A stretch of 13,059 nucleotides of DNA, from contig JAQYWI010000157.1 of the NCBI GenBank assembly GCA_030145015.1, positions 1-13,059 of the forward strand. Direction: 5' to 3'. This document shows positions 1 to 7,164 of this stretch, in pieces (within the stretch, counting starts at the first letter, position 1; the number at the start of each line of letters is the position of its first letter). A model generated the notes under the pieces. The model saw only the letters and a list, made by a program, of their open reading frames with translations, was not told where the DNA came from and ran no database searches. This DNA is from Desulfobacterales bacterium. GTDB lineage: Bacteria; Desulfobacterota; Desulfobacteria; Desulfobacterales; JAHEIW01. The position numbers were made by a program, and so were the translations under genes.

Positions 1-361
1 AGCTAATGTTTGTCGGATATTTTCGCGCGCAGGTGGCAATTGTTATCGGATAATCGTTTTCCGTGTCTGCTATCTGGTCAAGAACCTCCGCGAACGAATC
101 TTTGACACGGACAAGCTCAAGGGCACTGCGCCTTTTCGGATTGTATGTGGCGCCAATGCCATTTGTCCAATGTGAAATTATTCTTAGGACCAATTCTTTC
201 TGGTCTTCAAGCGGCGTAACCACATAGTATGATTTTAGACCGTATGTCCTAGCGGCTCTCGATATATCGTGTAAATCCAGGTTGGTCACGGCGGATGCTA
301 TAATCTCGCCATTTTTATCGACCACCGGGTAGTGGATCAATGCCACATAAAGTTTGGGCAT
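1..361 (-). CDS. SpoU-like RNA methyltransferase (PF09936 type), 3' end cut by window
   Basis: The 120 visible N-terminal residues begin MPKLYVALIHYPVVDKNGEI and continue with AVTNLDLHDISRAARTYG, a YYVVTPL stretch and HWTNGIGATYNP. These match the short SPOUT/SpoU-like methyltransferase family (PF09936, Methyltrn_RNA_4), which in many deltaproteobacteria lies directly after trmD and before rplS. The reaction is presumed to be SAM-dependent RNA methylation, but the target base is not established from sequence. The gene follows trmD by 23 bp on the same strand, so co-transcription with the ffh operon is likely. No clear Shine-Dalgarno precedes the ATG at 361. The C-terminal half, where the SAM-binding knot should be, lies outside the window, so its motifs cannot be checked. 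Confidence 0.85.
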   Translation of the reverse strand, partial: MPKLYVALIHYPVVDKNGEIIASAVTNLDLHDISRAARTYGLKSYYVVTPLEDQKELVLRIISHWTNGIGATYNPKRRSALELVRVKDSFAEVLDQIADTENDYPITIATCARKYPTNIS

Positions 362-384
362 AATTAGAATTAATTTCGGTATTG

Positions 385-1167
385 CTAATTGCTATTATTA
401 TCTTTGTGCTCTCTGTGGTTATATTTTATTATTTCTTCAATCCGCCGGGACCACTTCTTTAAGATATCCAATTCCGGCTGACGCAATGATTTGTTTATTA
501 ATAGATCCGCCCGTTTTAATAAGGTGCGCAGCAAAGCGGATTCCAGTCGCCAGTTTTCAATTTCTTGATGATGACCCGACAGCAAGACCTCCGGCACCGG
601 GTTACCTTCAAATGTCTGGGGGCGCGTATAATGCGCATGTTCCAGCAGGCCGTTTGAAAATGAATCTTTTTCGGCAGCGTCTTTACCACCCAGGGTGCCG
701 GGTATCAGACGGGTGACGGCATCGATGATGACCATGGCCGCCAGTTCTCCGCCTGTCAGTACAAAATCTCCCACCGAAATTTCGTAATCGATCAGTTCGT
801 GGCTGACGCGCTCATCGACGCCTTCGTAACGACCGCACACCAGAACCAGCCCCGCAAAAGAGGCCAGTTTATGAGCCGTTTTCTGATTAAAAACCCTTCC
901 CTGAGGTGTCAGCAAGATCGTTTTTGCAGAAGGGACTTTGCGGTTAGCGGCCCGGATTGCGCCGGCAAGAGGTTCGGGCTTCATTACCATCCCGCTGCCG
1001 CCGCCGTAAGGCTTGTCGTCGGTTACATGGTGTTTATCTGCGGCGTAGTCTCTGATATTCAGGGCTGAAGCGAAAATCTTCTTTTGATCGATCGCCCTCC
1101 TGATAATCCCGTGGTCCCAAAAAGGATCGAACATTTCAGGGAAAATCGTCAAAACAACGAATTCCAT
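385..1167 (-). CDS. trmD: tRNA (guanine37-N1)-methyltransferase TrmD
   Basis: TrmD is a SPOUT trefoil-knot enzyme that methylates N1 of G37 in tRNAs reading CNN codons and so prevents +1 frameshifting; it acts in the cytoplasm as a dimer. From the ATG at 1167 it has 260 residues, a normal family length. Visible motifs are the N-terminal [20 protein letters not shown] (111-121) and [11 protein letters not shown] (131-141) of the SAM knot, KDSF with D168 at the position of the catalytic Asp (D169 in the Escherichia/Haemophilus enzymes), and the C-terminal YTRP...[13 protein letters not shown] block (about 180-200). An in-frame TTG at 1173 would add two residues; I prefer the ATG because family members normally start there. 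It lies 59 bp after rimM in the same operon. Confidence 0.97.
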   Translation of the reverse strand: MEFVVLTIFPEMFDPFWDHGIIRRAIDQKKIFASALNIRDYAADKHHVTDDKPYGGGSGMVMKPEPLAGAIRAANRKVPSAKTILLTPQGRVFNQKTAHKLASFAGLVLVCGRYEGVDERVSHELIDYEISVGDFVLTGGELAAMVIIDAVTRLIPGTLGGKDAAEKDSFSNGLLEHAHYTRPQTFEGNPVPEVLLSGHHQEIENWRLESALLRTLLKRADLLINKSLRQPELDILKKWSRRIEEIIKYNHREHKDNNSN

Positions 1168-1226
1168 TCTCAAATCACATCCATGTCAAAAAGCACCTTA
1201 ATGGAAATTTTCCAATTAAGTTTAAG

Positions 1227-1757
1227 TTATATCTCTTCCAGCCCTTCGGGCAATTCAACCCGTATTATTTTCGATTCGATATCGATAGACCGGACAACCG
1301 ATTTAAGGGCCGGGATCAATATTTCCCGATCATCTTTATTAACGACATATACATCATTGGCGCCGGTTTCGATTATCGAGTCCAGGCGTCCAAGGTATTG
1401 ATCATCGGATGTGTAAACCTTCAATCCAATCAGGTCAAACCAGTAATAGGCGCCATCTTCCAATTTTGGAAGTCTGTTTCTTTCGATGTAAAGCCCGGAG
1501 CCGACCAGTGTTTTGGCCTGATCGCGGCTGGTTACGTCCTTAAAGGCTAACAGCGCCCCGCGAGAATGCGGCTTGACCCAGTCAATTTCGTAGCGGGTTT
1601 CGCTGCCGTCAGGGCTGCAAACCAGAAGGGCCGTGTCTGGTTTGAAAATGGTTAATGATTCAACATACGCGGAAATCTTGCTGGTGCCTTTAACACCATG
1701 GGCGCCCACAATCTTTCCAACAAGCACAAACTCCTTTTTGGGTGCCGGCTTATTCAA
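1227..1757 (-). CDS. rimM: 16S rRNA processing/30S assembly factor RimM
   Basis: RimM helps mature the 30S head, partly by binding ribosomal protein S19, and is normally encoded beside rpsP and trmD, as here. The N-terminal RimM domain is marked by [11 protein letters not shown] (14-24). The C-terminal PRC-barrel is marked by YYWFDL (104-109), GANDVY (132-137) and ILIPAL (146-151). The length of 176 residues is normal. The best start is a TTG at 1757 that overlaps the stop codon region of khpA, suggesting translational coupling. No in-frame ATG lies close to the conserved N-terminus, so a noncanonical start is likely real, though not certain. Confidence 0.95.
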   Translation of the reverse strand: MNKPAPKKEFVLVGKIVGAHGVKGTSKISAYVESLTIFKPDTALLVCSPDGSETRYEIDWVKPHSRGALLAFKDVTSRDQAKTLVGSGLYIERNRLPKLEDGAYYWFDLIGLKVYTSDDQYLGRLDSIIETGANDVYVVNKDDREILIPALKSVVRSIDIESKIIRVELPEGLEEI

Positions 1758-1980
1758 TAATTTCCAGGACGGTGCGTTTTCTTATCTTGGCAGAAGCTGC
1801 ACTCAATATCGTGCGCATGGCGCGAGCAGTTCTGCCCTGTTTGCCGATGACTTTCCCTAGATCCTCTTTGGCCACTTTAAGTTCCAGGACCGAGGTCTGA
1901 TTGCCCTCAATCTCGTTAACGCTGACTTCTTCCGGACGATCCACCAGTGCTTGAGCAATGTAGCTGATCAGATCTTTCAT
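1750..1980 (-). CDS. khpA: KH-domain RNA-binding protein KhpA (YlqC)
   Basis: This is a 76-residue single KH domain protein. The nucleic-acid-binding GxxG loop is visible as [12 protein letters not shown], preceded by the usual [11 protein letters not shown] strand. KhpA proteins bind RNA, often with the Jag/KhpB partner, and the gene classically lies between rpsP and rimM. The start at 1980 is chosen because a strong GGAG Shine-Dalgarno lies 8 bp upstream. The reading frame stays open up to 2049, but that extension lacks family similarity and runs into the rpsP stop. The 3' end overlaps the TTG start of rimM. Confidence 0.95.
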   Translation of the reverse strand: MKDLISYIAQALVDRPEEVSVNEIEGNQTSVLELKVAKEDLGKVIGKQGRTARAMRTILSAASAKIRKRTVLEIIE

Positions 1981-2032
1981 AGCGCCATCTCCTTTTTTGC
2001 CGGTTGAGAAACAGGGGGGATGAACGTCTAAG

Positions 2033-2287
2033 TTAGCTATTGTTCGCAAAAAATCCTTCTTTTTTCAAAAGACTTTTTACAGTGTCGGTCGGAATCGCAC
2101 CTTTTTCCATCCAAAATTTAATCCGGTCTGAATTTAACGATACCTTTACCGGATCAACCAAAGGATCGTATGTACCCACTTTTTCGAGGAATCTGCCGTC
2201 CCGGGGGCTTTCGCCGTCCGCAACGACAATCCGATAAAATGGTTTTTTCTTCGTTCCGTGTCTTGCCAATCTAATTCTAACACCCAT
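2033..2287 (-). CDS. rpsP: 30S ribosomal protein S16
   Basis: S16 is an early-binding 30S subunit protein that stabilises the 5' domain of 16S rRNA. The 84-residue product begins [20 protein letters not shown] and contains [22 protein letters not shown], both hallmarks of bS16. Two ATGs occur six bases apart. The one at 2287 has AAGGAG at proper spacing (8 bp), while the one at 2293 is only 2 bp from it, so 2287 is chosen. The gene follows ffh by 13 bp and precedes khpA, the common bacterial order. Confidence 0.97.
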   Translation of the reverse strand: MGVRIRLARHGTKKKPFYRIVVADGESPRDGRFLEKVGTYDPLVDPVKVSLNSDRIKFWMEKGAIPTDTVKSLLKKEGFFANNS

Positions 2288-2300
2288 TATCATTTCTCCT

Positions 2301-3632
2301 TCAGAACGGCAGCATTCCTCGTCCCATTCCGCGCATGCCGCCTTGATTTAATTTTTTCAGCATTTTCAAAACCTGGGTATAATTTTTTAAAAGCTTGTTT
2401 ACGTCCTGGACTCGGGTTCCGCTTCCGGTGGCGATTCGTTTACGGCGGCTGCCATTTATAATGGAATGATTCCGCCTTTCCTGAGGCGTCATGGAATTGA
2501 TTATGGCTTCAATTCTGACAAACTCCTTTTCATCCACTTGCAGATTTTTCAGTTGCTTCGCCTGTCCCATGCCCGGAATCATTTTTAACAGATCGGTGAA
2601 AGACCCCATCTTCCGGATCTGAACCATCTGGTCACGAAAATCCTCCAGGCTGAATTGACTTTTTCTGAGTTTTTTTTCAAGCGCCTCCGCCTGTTTCTGA
2701 TCGACGACATCCTGGGCCTTTTCAATCAGGGTGAGGACATCCCCCATGCCCAGAATACTGGAGGCCATGCGATCCGGGTGGAATGCTTCAAGATCACTCA
2801 GTTTTTCACCCACTCCGATAAACTTTATCGGTTTACCGGTTATGGATTTAATGGAAAGTGCGGCGCCACCGCGGGCGTCGCCATCCATTTTGGTGAGCAC
2901 CACACCCCCGATATCCAGGACCTCATTAAACGATTTTGCGATATTGACCGCGTCCTGGCCGGTCATGGCATCGGCCACCAGCAAAATTTCAGCCGGATTG
3001 ACGGCAGCTTTAATATTGGCCAGTTCTGCCATCAAAGCTTCATCGATATGCAGACGGCCGGCCGTATCCAGCAGCAGCGTGTCGCAACCTTGCTGATGTG
3101 CAACGGTCTGAGCCGCCTGACAGATTTTAACCGGATCCTGGTCGGTGCTGGATGGGAAAACCGGTACATCCAGCTGATTGCCCAGTTTCTGAAGCTGATC
3201 GACAGCAGCCGGGCGGTAAACATCCGCCGGAACCAGGTAGGGTTTGCGGCCGTTTTTTCTTAAAAAAACTGACAGCTTGCCTGCGGTTGTCGTTTTACCG
3301 CAGCCCTGAAGGCCAACCAGCATCACCGCTACCGGACTTGGGCCTGAAAGGTTCAGTTGCTCATGCCGGGCACCCATTAATTCCGTCAGGGTTTCATTAA
3401 CAATTTTTATAACCTGCTGCCCCGGCGTCAGGCTTTGCATGACCTCCTGACCCATTGCCCGCGCTTTGATATCGGCGATAAAATTTTTAACCACCCGATA
3501 ATGGACATCGGCTTCAAGGAGGGCCATGCGGACTTCCTTCAGTCCCTCCTCGATATTGTTCTCGCTTAATTTGCCATGCCCCTTAAGCTTACGGAAAATG
3601 GTGTTCAGTTTGTCGCTCAAGCTGTCTAACAT
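2301..3632 (-). CDS. ffh: Signal recognition particle GTPase Ffh (SRP54)
   Basis: Ffh binds the SRP RNA and signal peptides of nascent inner-membrane proteins and delivers ribosomes to FtsY. At 443 residues it is full length. Domains in order are the N helical bundle (about 1-95), the G domain with the P-loop [10 protein letters not shown] (107-116), DTAGR (189-193) and TKMD (247-250), and the methionine-rich M domain (about 325-443). The M domain includes the [13 protein letters not shown]-binding segment and the C-terminal [13 protein letters not shown] tail. It is the first gene of the left operon. The spacer upstream of its ATG carries a consensus-like promoter, but the Shine-Dalgarno (GGG) is weak. 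Confidence 0.98.
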   Translation of the reverse strand: MLDSLSDKLNTIFRKLKGHGKLSENNIEEGLKEVRMALLEADVHYRVVKNFIADIKARAMGQEVMQSLTPGQQVIKIVNETLTELMGARHEQLNLSGPSPVAVMLVGLQGCGKTTTAGKLSVFLRKNGRKPYLVPADVYRPAAVDQLQKLGNQLDVPVFPSSTDQDPVKICQAAQTVAHQQGCDTLLLDTAGRLHIDEALMAELANIKAAVNPAEILLVADAMTGQDAVNIAKSFNEVLDIGGVVLTKMDGDARGGAALSIKSITGKPIKFIGVGEKLSDLEAFHPDRMASSILGMGDVLTLIEKAQDVVDQKQAEALEKKLRKSQFSLEDFRDQMVQIRKMGSFTDLLKMIPGMGQAKQLKNLQVDEKEFVRIEAIINSMTPQERRNHSIINGSRRKRIATGSGTRVQDVNKLLKNYTQVLKMLKKLNQGGMRGMGRGMLPF

Positions 3633-3663
3633 GCTTTTACCCGGTTGAGTCTATAAATTCTTG

Positions 3664-3692
3664 AAAATATAATTTAAAAAATGCTATGTCAA
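3664..3692 (-). promoter_or_regulatory. Putative sigma70 promoter for the ffh operon
   Basis: On the minus strand a perfect -35 TTGACA (3692-3687) is followed by an AT-rich spacer and a -10-like TATATT (3671-3666, 15-bp spacer) or TATTTT (3669-3664, 17-bp spacer). It lies 31-60 bp upstream of the ffh ATG in the divergent ffh/rlmN gap and is the only good match there. It would drive ffh-rpsP-khpA-rimM-trmD and the following methyltransferase gene. Confidence 0.6.
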
Positions 3693-3793
3693 GTAAATTA
3701 ATTTCTCTTCACTAGGCCTATCAGATGGGTTGCACTGGTGCGGAGCATTGATTTATCCCATTCTTTATAACTGGACCTGGAAATTAATTTAAT

Positions 3794-4840
3794 ATGCTGA
3801 ATGCTAAAAAGAAAAATATCCTTGAACTGGGCCGGAACGAATTAATCGCCTGGCTTGGGACCTGGAAAATTGAATCTTATCGTGCCGATCAAATTCTTAA
3901 ATGGATCTATTTGCGTCAGGCGGATCGATTTGACCTGATGACCGATATTGGCAAAGACATCCGTCCGCTTTTGGAGGATCATTTTACGATCGGCCGGCTG
4001 CAAAAAGAAAAGGTTGAAATCTCCATCGACGGCTCGCAGAAATATCTGTTTAAATTGGAAGATGGAAAACGGATTGAAAGTGTCCTTATACCGGAGCGCG
4101 ATCATTATACCCTCTGCATTTCCAGCCAGGCGGGCTGTGCTCAGGACTGCCGGTTTTGCTTAACGGCCAGGGGCGGATTTCAGCGCAATTTAAGCAAAGC
4201 GGAAATCGTTTCCCAGGTGAGGGATATCAAGCTTCAAGTGGAAGATTCGATGCCGCTGAGCAACCTGGTTTTTATGGGGATGGGCGAACCCCTGGCCAAT
4301 TATAAAAATCTTGTTGACGCGATTGAGGTCATTACCGACAGCAGCTCCGGACTTGGCTTTGCCGGCCGGCGGGTAACCGTATCAACGGCGGGGCTGGTGT
4401 CCAGACTGGCTGCCCTGGGCCGCGATACGAAAGTAAACCTGGCCATCTCGCTCAATGCCACCGATAACGATACCCGTAACCGCTTGATGCCGATCAATCG
4501 GAAGTTTCCCATCGAAAAATTGCTGGAGGCCTGTCAACACTTTCCTCTGCCCGGCGGGCGCCGGATTACATTTGAATATGTCCTTTTAAAAGATGTCAAC
4601 GACACGGGCGAAGATGCCCATCGCCTGGTAAAATTGCTGCGGCCGATCAAATCGAAAATAAATCTGATCCCTTTCAATCCTTACGAAGGCTGCCAGTATC
4701 AGCGACCCGATGAAGATGCCATCCTCCGATTTCAAAAGATTTTGATCGACAAAAATTATACGGTCATGATTCGCCGGAGCAAAGGGCAGGATATAAATGC
4801 GGCATGCGGACAGCTCGCCGCAAAAGGCGCACGGCCTTAG
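3794..4840 (+). CDS. rlmN: Dual-specificity rRNA/tRNA (adenine-C2) methyltransferase RlmN
   Basis: RlmN is a radical-SAM enzyme that methylates C2 of A2503 in 23S rRNA and A37 in some tRNAs. The 348-residue protein has an N-terminal helical domain (about 1-95) and the radical-SAM 4Fe-4S motif CAQDCRFC (C115, C119, C122). MGMGEPLANY follows, then the VSTAGLV and LAISLNA barrel strands, and C338 in the C-terminal NAACGQL as the methyl-carrying cysteine. Both catalytic cysteines are therefore present. The ATG at 3794 gives a normal N-terminus but has no obvious Shine-Dalgarno. The gene is monocistronic, divergent from ffh and convergent with the PP-loop gene; a repeat array begins 4 bp after its stop. 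Confidence 0.97.
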   Translation: MLNAKKKNILELGRNELIAWLGTWKIESYRADQILKWIYLRQADRFDLMTDIGKDIRPLLEDHFTIGRLQKEKVEISIDGSQKYLFKLEDGKRIESVLIPERDHYTLCISSQAGCAQDCRFCLTARGGFQRNLSKAEIVSQVRDIKLQVEDSMPLSNLVFMGMGEPLANYKNLVDAIEVITDSSSGLGFAGRRVTVSTAGLVSRLAALGRDTKVNLAISLNATDNDTRNRLMPINRKFPIEKLLEACQHFPLPGGRRITFEYVLLKDVNDTGEDAHRLVKLLRPIKSKINLIPFNPYEGCQYQRPDEDAILRFQKILIDKNYTVMIRRSKGQDINAACGQLAAKGARP

Positions 4841-4843
4841 TAG

Positions 4844-4864
4844 AGGTGTCAGGTGTCAGTGTTC
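4844..4864 (+). repeat. Short 7-bp tandem array, AGGTGTC type
   Basis: Three consecutive heptads AGGTGTC, AGGTGTC and AGTGTTC begin 4 bp after the rlmN stop codon. The sequence is unlike the neighbouring GAACATC array but has the same 7-bp period. Confidence 0.6.
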
Positions 4865-4953
4865 AGCCCTGCCGCAGGCCGCGGAGCGGTCAGTGTAATC
4901 GAAGTGGAAACTTTGACCTCGGCTAGTTTTATACGAGGGGTTGACTAAAAAAT

Positions 4954-4995
4954 GAACATCGAACATCGAACATTGAACGTCCAACATCGAATATT
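4954..4995 (+). repeat. 7-bp tandem array, GAACATC type, left arm
   Basis: Six heptads in register: GAACATC, GAACATC, GAACATT, GAACGTC, CAACATC, GAATATT. The inverted partner is at 5251-5292. The array ends in an AATATT unit facing the interior, as does its partner. Confidence 0.9.
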
Positions 4996-5098
4996 GTATT
5001 CTGCCCGTCGAGAGCCTCAGGGTCTAACGACAGGGTCGAACGATCAATTTAAAAAAAATACTGATCAAAAAGAATCTACCCTTCGAAATTCGATTCGG

Positions 5099-5144
5099 CT
5101 GCCTTCGACAGGCTACATTCGGCCTGAGCTCATGTCGAAGGCAG
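5099..5144. repeat. Perfect 12-bp hairpin inside the composite element
   Basis: CTGCCTTCGACA at 5099-5110 is exactly complementary to TGTCGAAGGCAG at 5133-5144, with a 22-nt loop. No T tract follows on either strand, so it is not a typical intrinsic terminator. It could still act as a bidirectional RNA 3'-end structure for the convergent genes. Confidence 0.75.
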
Positions 5145-5250
5145 GCCCCGAGCACGTCGAGGGGAGACGTTCGACCCTGAGCTCACGACCGAAGGGCTCG
5201 TCGCAGGCTGTGGTTCGATTGTTTTAAAATGGATAAAGCGTAGCGCCATC

Positions 5251-5292
5251 AATATTGGACGTTGGATGTTGGACGTTCGATGTTCGACGTTC
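5251..5292 (-). repeat. 7-bp tandem array, GAACATC type, right (inverted) arm
   Basis: Read on the plus strand the units are AATATTG, GACGTTG, GATGTTG, GACGTTC, GATGTTC and GACGTTC. On the minus strand this is GAACGTC/GAACATC-type heptads ending in CAATATT, the mirror of the left arm. It ends 32 bp before the stop codon of the PP-loop gene. Confidence 0.9.
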
Positions 5293-5324
5293 AATCTGTT
5301 CACTGTTCCGGCCAAATTCGAAAC

Positions 5325-6317
5325 CTAAATAAGCAACTTTTTGAAGTCGGAGGTGGGAATACCGATGACTTCGATGGTTTCTTCCCCGGCGGGGGTTTTA
5401 ACCACGGCATCTATCGGCATGAGGTTAGAGGCTTTGCTGTATCCGACACATATGGAACCTGCCAGATAAATCATATCTTTTGGGCCCCCATGGGGAATCA
5501 GCGCTGTGGGGCCCGCGTAATCTTTGACATCGATAACGGTATCGGTTTGGGGGTTGTGATATTTTAAAATGTTTTCGTTATCTTTCTGGGTGCGTCCGAC
5601 AATCAGTTTCGTTTCCGGATTCAGGCGAAAATGACGGCCGTACTTTAAAAGGAGCAACTCTTCTTCGGTGCATTCATCCTGATGGGCAAACAGATCTTTT
5701 AGTCGTCTGGAATAGCCGACGTCGGTCAACAGACAGCCACCGGCCGGAGCGGGATAATCGGTGAGGCCGTATTTTTGGGCCAGCGCCATCTGCGGCTTGC
5801 GGCCCCGGCCCGCAAAGTCCAGCAGGCGTTCCCGGTCTACCAGCCCTTCTTTTTCCGGGATGGTTTCCGGAAGGTTTTTAGCGCTTAACGGTCGCAGAAT
5901 ATACCCCTTAAAGCCCGAGTGTTTCTCCACATACTGCAGGGATGACTTGTTTTGAGACATCGGACGCTGGCCCAGGACTTCACCGCTGAAAAGAAAGTCA
6001 AAATTTTGTTCCGGCATCATCTCGCCGGCCAGTTTGAACATGAGCGCGTGACAGTCCATACAGGGGTTCATTTGTTTGCCGTATCCGGCCGGCGGATTTT
6101 TGAGCATCTTTATGTAAATGGGATAAATAGGCTTAACGGTTAAGGGGATACCCGTTTTTTCGGACGCCTTGCGGGCGTTAGCGGCCGTAAAAAAGGGTGT
6201 TTCAAATGTCACCCACTCGACATCAATTCCCAGATCGCGTAAAACCAGACCGGCCAGCGTGCTATCCAAACCCCCTGAACATAGACCTAATGCGCGCACT
6301 ATTTGTTTGTTGTTCAT
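5325..6317 (-). CDS. PP-loop ATPase, MnmA/ThiI-like tRNA-thiolation family, with NFACT-R-like C-terminus
   Basis: This 330-residue protein carries the ATP-pyrophosphatase P-loop SGGLDS (14-19), as in MnmA, ThiI and TtuA. These enzymes adenylate a tRNA uridine before sulfur insertion. A NPCMDCH motif (C86, C89) and a PAGGCLLT motif (C195) supply three cysteines, a pattern compatible with the 4Fe-4S cluster of TtuA-like enzymes. The C-terminal part, with KYGRHFRL (225-232) and VGRTQKDNENIL (240-251), resembles the NFACT-R (DUF814-type) RNA-associated domain. Automatic annotation often calls such proteins tRNA methylaminomethyl-2-thiouridylate methyltransferase. The exact tRNA position is unknown, and the cluster is inferred. 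The ATG at 6317 lies inside a heptad array, and its Shine-Dalgarno is poor (GGA, close). The gene is divergent from nth. Confidence 0.8.
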   Translation of the reverse strand: MNNKQIVRALGLCSGGLDSTLAGLVLRDLGIDVEWVTFETPFFTAANARKASEKTGIPLTVKPIYPIYIKMLKNPPAGYGKQMNPCMDCHALMFKLAGEMMPEQNFDFLFSGEVLGQRPMSQNKSSLQYVEKHSGFKGYILRPLSAKNLPETIPEKEGLVDRERLLDFAGRGRKPQMALAQKYGLTDYPAPAGGCLLTDVGYSRRLKDLFAHQDECTEEELLLLKYGRHFRLNPETKLIVGRTQKDNENILKYHNPQTDTVIDVKDYAGPTALIPHGGPKDMIYLAGSICVGYSKASNLMPIDAVVKTPAGEETIEVIGIPTSDFKKLLI

Positions 6318-6333
6318 TGTCCGTGGTCAGTTG
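6306..6333 (-). repeat. 7-bp periodic array, CAACTGA/CCACGGA type, overlapping a start codon
   Basis: On the minus strand the units are CAACTGA, CCACGGA, CAATGAA, CAACAAA. The ATG of the PP-loop gene is formed by the third unit, and the fourth encodes its first residues. The mirror array is at 6447-6481. Confidence 0.7.
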
Positions 6334-6354
6334 TTGATTTTAATTTTTTCTATC

Positions 6355-6384
6355 TTGACTGTGTTTATTAAACCGGCGTATATC
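6355..6384 (+). promoter_or_regulatory. Putative sigma70 promoter for nth
   Basis: TTGACT (6355-6360), an 18-bp spacer and TATATC (6379-6384) lie about 100 bp upstream of the nth ATG. The implied leader is roughly 90 nt and ends in the heptad array. Confidence 0.4.
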
Positions 6385-6420
6385 CCTCGGCTAAATACAT
6401 CAGACAGCCACTATGACTTA

Positions 6421-6449
6421 ACAATAGGCTTTAAAAGAGATTTTTGCAA
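6421..6449 (-). promoter_or_regulatory. Putative sigma70 promoter for the PP-loop gene
   Basis: On the minus strand TTGCAA (6449-6444), a 17-bp spacer and TATTGT (6426-6421) precede the PP-loop gene by about 100 bp. The match is moderate. The -35 element touches the plus-strand heptad array. Confidence 0.35.
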
Positions 6450-6481
6450 CTGACAACGAACGACCTACAACGGACAATTTA
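6447..6481 (+). repeat. 7-bp periodic array, CAACTGA/CAACGGA type, abutting the nth start
   Basis: Five heptads CAACTGA, CAACGAA, CGACCTA, CAACGGA, CAATTTA end one base before the nth ATG. The array is in inverted orientation to the related one at 6306-6333. Confidence 0.7.
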
Positions 6482-6482
6482 G

Positions 6483-7124
6483 ATGCAACTCAAATCACGC
6501 ACCGATAAAATTCGAAAGATCCTGCGGGAAATATACCCTGAAGTTAAGACCGAGCTGTTTCATGAGAATCCGTTTGAACTTCTGGTTGCCACCATTCTGT
6601 CGGCCCAATGCACGGACAAGCAGGTCAATCAGGTTGCCCCGGTACTCTTTAAGCGCCTGAAAACACCTGCGAATTTCACCGCTGCACCCCTTAAAACCAT
6701 CGAAAAATTAATTCGTTCCACCGGTTTTTTCCACAATAAGGCCAAAAATATCAAAAATTGCGCTCAAACGCTTTTAGAAAAGCACAACGGCGAGGTGCCG
6801 CAAACTCTGGAAGAACTGGTTAAACTGCCCGGAGTGGGGCGCAAGACCGCCAATGTGGTTCTGGGGGCCGCCTTCGGTATTCCCGGTGTCGTGGTGGATA
6901 CCCATGTCGCCCGTATTTCAAACCGTCTGGGTTTAACCGTTAACAAAAATCCGGTAAAAATCGAATATGACCTGATGGGCCTCATCCCTAAAAAGGCCTG
7001 GAGCGATTTCTGCCTTCAACTTATTTTTTTTGGACGATCCACCTGTGCGGCTCGAAAGCCAAAATGCCCGCAATGCCCTCTGGAAAAATTATGCCCCTGG
7101 CCGCATAAAACGGCGCGATTGTAA
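6483..7124 (+). CDS. nth: Endonuclease III (DNA glycosylase/AP lyase)
   Basis: Nth removes oxidised pyrimidines and cleaves the abasic site by beta-elimination in base excision repair. The 213-residue product is of family length. It shows the helix-hairpin-helix LPGVGRKTA (115-123) with catalytic K121, the VDTHVAR motif with catalytic D139, and the C-terminal 4Fe-4S cluster ligands C188, C195, C198 and C204 with the classical C-x6-C-x2-C-x5-C spacing. All key residues are present, so it should be active. The ATG at 6483 has only a weak upstream CGGA within the heptad repeat. The gene is convergent with dctM, 40 bp away, and no convincing terminator was seen between them. Confidence 0.97.
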   Translation: MQLKSRTDKIRKILREIYPEVKTELFHENPFELLVATILSAQCTDKQVNQVAPVLFKRLKTPANFTAAPLKTIEKLIRSTGFFHNKAKNIKNCAQTLLEKHNGEVPQTLEELVKLPGVGRKTANVVLGAAFGIPGVVVDTHVARISNRLGLTVNKNPVKIEYDLMGLIPKKAWSDFCLQLIFFGRSTCAARKPKCPQCPLEKLCPWPHKTARL

Positions 7125-7164
7125 TGGATAGACGATCTTATTACAAAACCGTCTCCCTTTCTCT

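Larger units (their letters stand above)
4841..5324. repeat. Composite inverted-repeat element filling the rlmN / PP-loop gene gap
   Basis: The whole 484-bp spacer between two convergent genes is made of repeats and contains no credible gene. It holds a short AGGTGTC heptad array, then heptad arms of GAACATC type in opposite orientation at 4954-4995 and 5251-5292. Inside these is an inverted pair around CTCAGGGTC (5012-5027 with 5170-5184, about 14 matching positions), and inside that a hairpin of 12-bp perfect arms (5099-5110 with 5133-5144). The nested symmetry resembles a nonautonomous (MITE-like) element or an accreted spacer. No target-site duplication was seen. Open frames crossing it encode only repeat-derived peptides. 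Confidence 0.75.

Noticed and set aside
354..716. Plus-strand open frame of 120 codons opposite trmD
   Set aside because: It is a shadow of trmD, whose conserved motifs are on the minus strand.
2655..3263. Plus-strand open frame of 202 codons opposite ffh
   Set aside because: It is antisense to a clearly real, fully conserved ffh and has no recognisable domain.
4952..5227. Open frame of 91 codons reading NIEHRTLNVQH and similar
   Set aside because: It is a direct translation of the heptad repeats and the hairpin module. It has no ribosome-binding site and no protein-like composition.
4954..5292. Possible CRISPR array or CRISPR remnant
   Set aside because: The repeat unit is 7 bp and contiguous without spacers. 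No cas gene is present.
5130..5315. Minus-strand open frame of 61 codons
   Set aside because: It is the translation of the inverted heptad arm (NVEHRTSNIQR-like) and the internal palindromes, not a gene.
7125..7164. Terminator between nth and dctM
   Set aside because: Only 5-bp arms (AGACG / CGTCT) with a long loop and a mixed CT tail are present, too weak to call.
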